This document shows positions 6,561-7,286 of a stretch of DNA of 7,286 nucleotides, piece after piece. The translations under genes were made by a program, and so were the position numbers. Origin of the DNA: Bacteroidetes bacterium UBA6661. GTDB lineage: Bacteria > Bacteroidota > Bacteroidia > AKYH767-A > OLB10. How positions within the stretch are numbered: the stretch's first letter is position 1; the number at the start of each line of letters is the position of its first letter. The DNA is taken from NCBI GenBank assembly GCA_002455375.1, contig DKKR01000050.1, positions 118,644 through 125,929 on the forward strand, given 5' to 3'. The notes beneath the pieces are model-generated. The model saw only the letters and a program-made list of their open reading frames with translations, did not search any database and was not told the DNA's origin.

Positions 6561-6592
6561 CAAATTAACCGTTGACGTTACATAAAACCAAT
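6561..6592 (-). promoter_or_regulatory. Bacteroidota-type promoter for the lipoprotein gene
   Basis: On the minus strand ATTG (6592-6589) is followed after 20 bases by TTAATTTG (6568-6561), one mismatch from TAnnTTTG. The spacing equals that of the promoter at 1280-1310. The predicted leader to the ATG at 6526 is about 30 bases. The -33 end overlaps the hairpin at 6590-6609. Confidence 0.55.
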
Positions 6593-6612
6593 GGGCTGCA
6601 CAGCCCATTTTT
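6590..6612 (-). terminator. Intrinsic terminator after the DUF983 gene
   Basis: AATGGGCTG (6590-6598) and CAGCCCATT (6601-6609) form a perfect inverted repeat, giving an 8-pair GC-rich stem with a four-base loop. On the plus strand it is followed by five T (6608-6612). On the minus strand, the direction of the DUF983 gene that ends about 60 bases earlier, it is preceded by A5 and followed by GGTTTT. It could work both ways; the minus-strand gene is the only one that would need it. Confidence 0.6.
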
Positions 6613-6669
6613 AAAAAAGTTAGGCTGATGAATTGTTGATTTCGTACTCGTAAAAAAAACTTCAATGCT

Positions 6670-7056
6670 TCAATGCCGCTGTCTTTTTCGTGCTGCCTCT
6701 TCTATCTTAAAAACCATTGCTAAAAAAAGACTTCGTGAATAGCGAAAGAACAGTGGAAATAATGCAATCAATAAAACACTGTTAATTATTAAATAAGGTG
6801 CAACAACAAATCCCCACAACAGATACACCCAAATAAAATTAAAGACAGACATAGCAACAGTTAATGCATAACTCACATACATGGCTCCGTAGTAAAAACC
6901 CGGCTCCGGTGTAAAAGGTAATGCACAGTTAGGACAAACAACAGGCATGTCGCCTAACTTTTTAAAATGATAAGGATTGGGGTCTGTAAACAAATTTGAT
7001 TGTGCGCACTTTGGGCATTTTAATTTTAACGCAGCCCGCATTGGTGATGGGTTCAT
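6670..7056 (-). CDS. DUF983 family zinc-ribbon membrane protein
   Basis: A 128-residue protein with the DUF983 layout. Two CxxC pairs, CPKC (14-17) and CPNC (41-44), would form an N-terminal zinc ribbon in the cytoplasm. The family segment EPGFYYGAMYVSYA follows at 51-64, and two hydrophobic helices lie at about 57-80 and 85-105. The C-terminus is basic (ARKRQRH), consistent with a cytoplasmic tail. The biochemical role of DUF983 proteins is not established. The start is supported by an overlap: the stop of the upstream pseudouridine synthase gene and this ATG share one base (TAATG on the minus strand), which suggests translational coupling in one transcript. A second in-frame ATG at residue 6 is possible but less likely given that overlap. 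Confidence 0.88.
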   Translation of the reverse strand: MNPSPMRAALKLKCPKCAQSNLFTDPNPYHFKKLGDMPVVCPNCALPFTPEPGFYYGAMYVSYALTVAMSVFNFIWVYLLWGFVVAPYLIINSVLLIALFPLFFRYSRSLFLAMVFKIEEAARKRQRH

Positions 7057-7286
7057 TATTTAGTGTTGGTTAATTGTTGAACAAAATAATTCCACAAAGG
7101 TTCTTCAGGTGGCTTTGCTTCTATGCAAACCGGCTCGGATTTTACAGGGTGAACAAAGGTCAGTTTACGAGCATGTAAATGTATGGAGCCATCGGCATTG
7201 CTTCTGTCGGCACCGTATTTTAAATCGCCTTTGATGGGGCAGCCTATGGCAGAAAGTTGTACTCTTATCTGATGGTGTCTGCCTGT
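7056..7286 (-). CDS. RluA/RluD-family pseudouridine synthase, C-terminal fragment
   Basis: The last 76 codons and the stop are visible; the gene enters from the right edge. The fragment starts TGRHHQIRVQLSAIGCPIKG, the conserved motif of RluA-family synthases (TGRxHQIRxHLxxxGxPIxGD), then DLKYGA and IHLHARKLTFVHPV, which matches the family's LHA-x-x-L-x-F-x-HP motif. These enzymes isomerise uridine to pseudouridine in ribosomal or transfer RNA. The catalytic Asp of the HRLD motif lies outside the window, so activity and target (RluA, RluC, RluD or a TruC-like type) cannot be fixed. The second His of TGRHHQIRVQL and Gln in place of the usual His are modest deviations seen among Bacteroidota members, from memory. 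It ends by overlapping the DUF983 start codon. Confidence 0.88.
   Translation of the reverse strand, partial: TGRHHQIRVQLSAIGCPIKGDLKYGADRSNADGSIHLHARKLTFVHPVKSEPVCIEAKPPEEPLWNYFVQQLTNTK

Overview
The window looks like a chromosomal segment of a low-GC member of the Bacteroidota, probably a Chitinophagales- or Sphingobacteriales-like lineage. The evidence is two secreted proteins with type IX secretion system (T9SS) type-A C-terminal sorting domains, a lipoprotein whose Lys/Asp-rich start resembles the Bacteroidota lipoprotein export signal, promoters of the Bacteroidota form (TTG-N20-TAnnTTTG), and no Shine-Dalgarno-like sites before the genes. The lineage below phylum is inferred.

Layout. 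Left edge: the first 31 codons of glycine C-acetyltransferase (kbl) on the minus strand, divergent from a plus-strand 1-acylglycerol-3-phosphate acyltransferase (PlsC family, 188-946). A small minus-strand XRE-type helix-turn-helix regulator (992-1231) converges on plsC and diverges from the largest gene. That gene (1349-4228) encodes a 959-residue secreted protein with a parallel beta-helix, an acidic helical segment and a T9SS sorting domain. A strong intrinsic terminator follows it, and only a few bases later begins a second secreted protein of 503 residues (4280-5791), a predicted beta-propeller with a T9SS sorting domain.

The 285-base gap 5792-6076 holds no gene but has a cluster of GGTAG/CTACC words in both orientations, including a hairpin that probably ends the converging lipoprotein gene. 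The right part is all minus strand: a 149-residue lipoprotein (6077-6526), a terminator and promoter packed into about 50 bases, then a DUF983 zinc-ribbon membrane protein (6670-7056). The latter overlaps by one base the 3' end of an RluA-family pseudouridine synthase that runs off the right edge.

The flanks (kbl, plsC, pseudouridine synthase, DUF983) look like core genes. The centre (1232-6526) is a cell-surface block: a beta-helix protein, a propeller protein and a lipoprotein, with a small DNA-binding protein next to the main promoter. No CRISPR array, tRNA, rRNA, transposase or phage gene is visible. I found no clear new defence or mobile system. The most interesting features are the arrangement and control of the paired T9SS surface proteins and the repeat-word cluster at 5878-6069.
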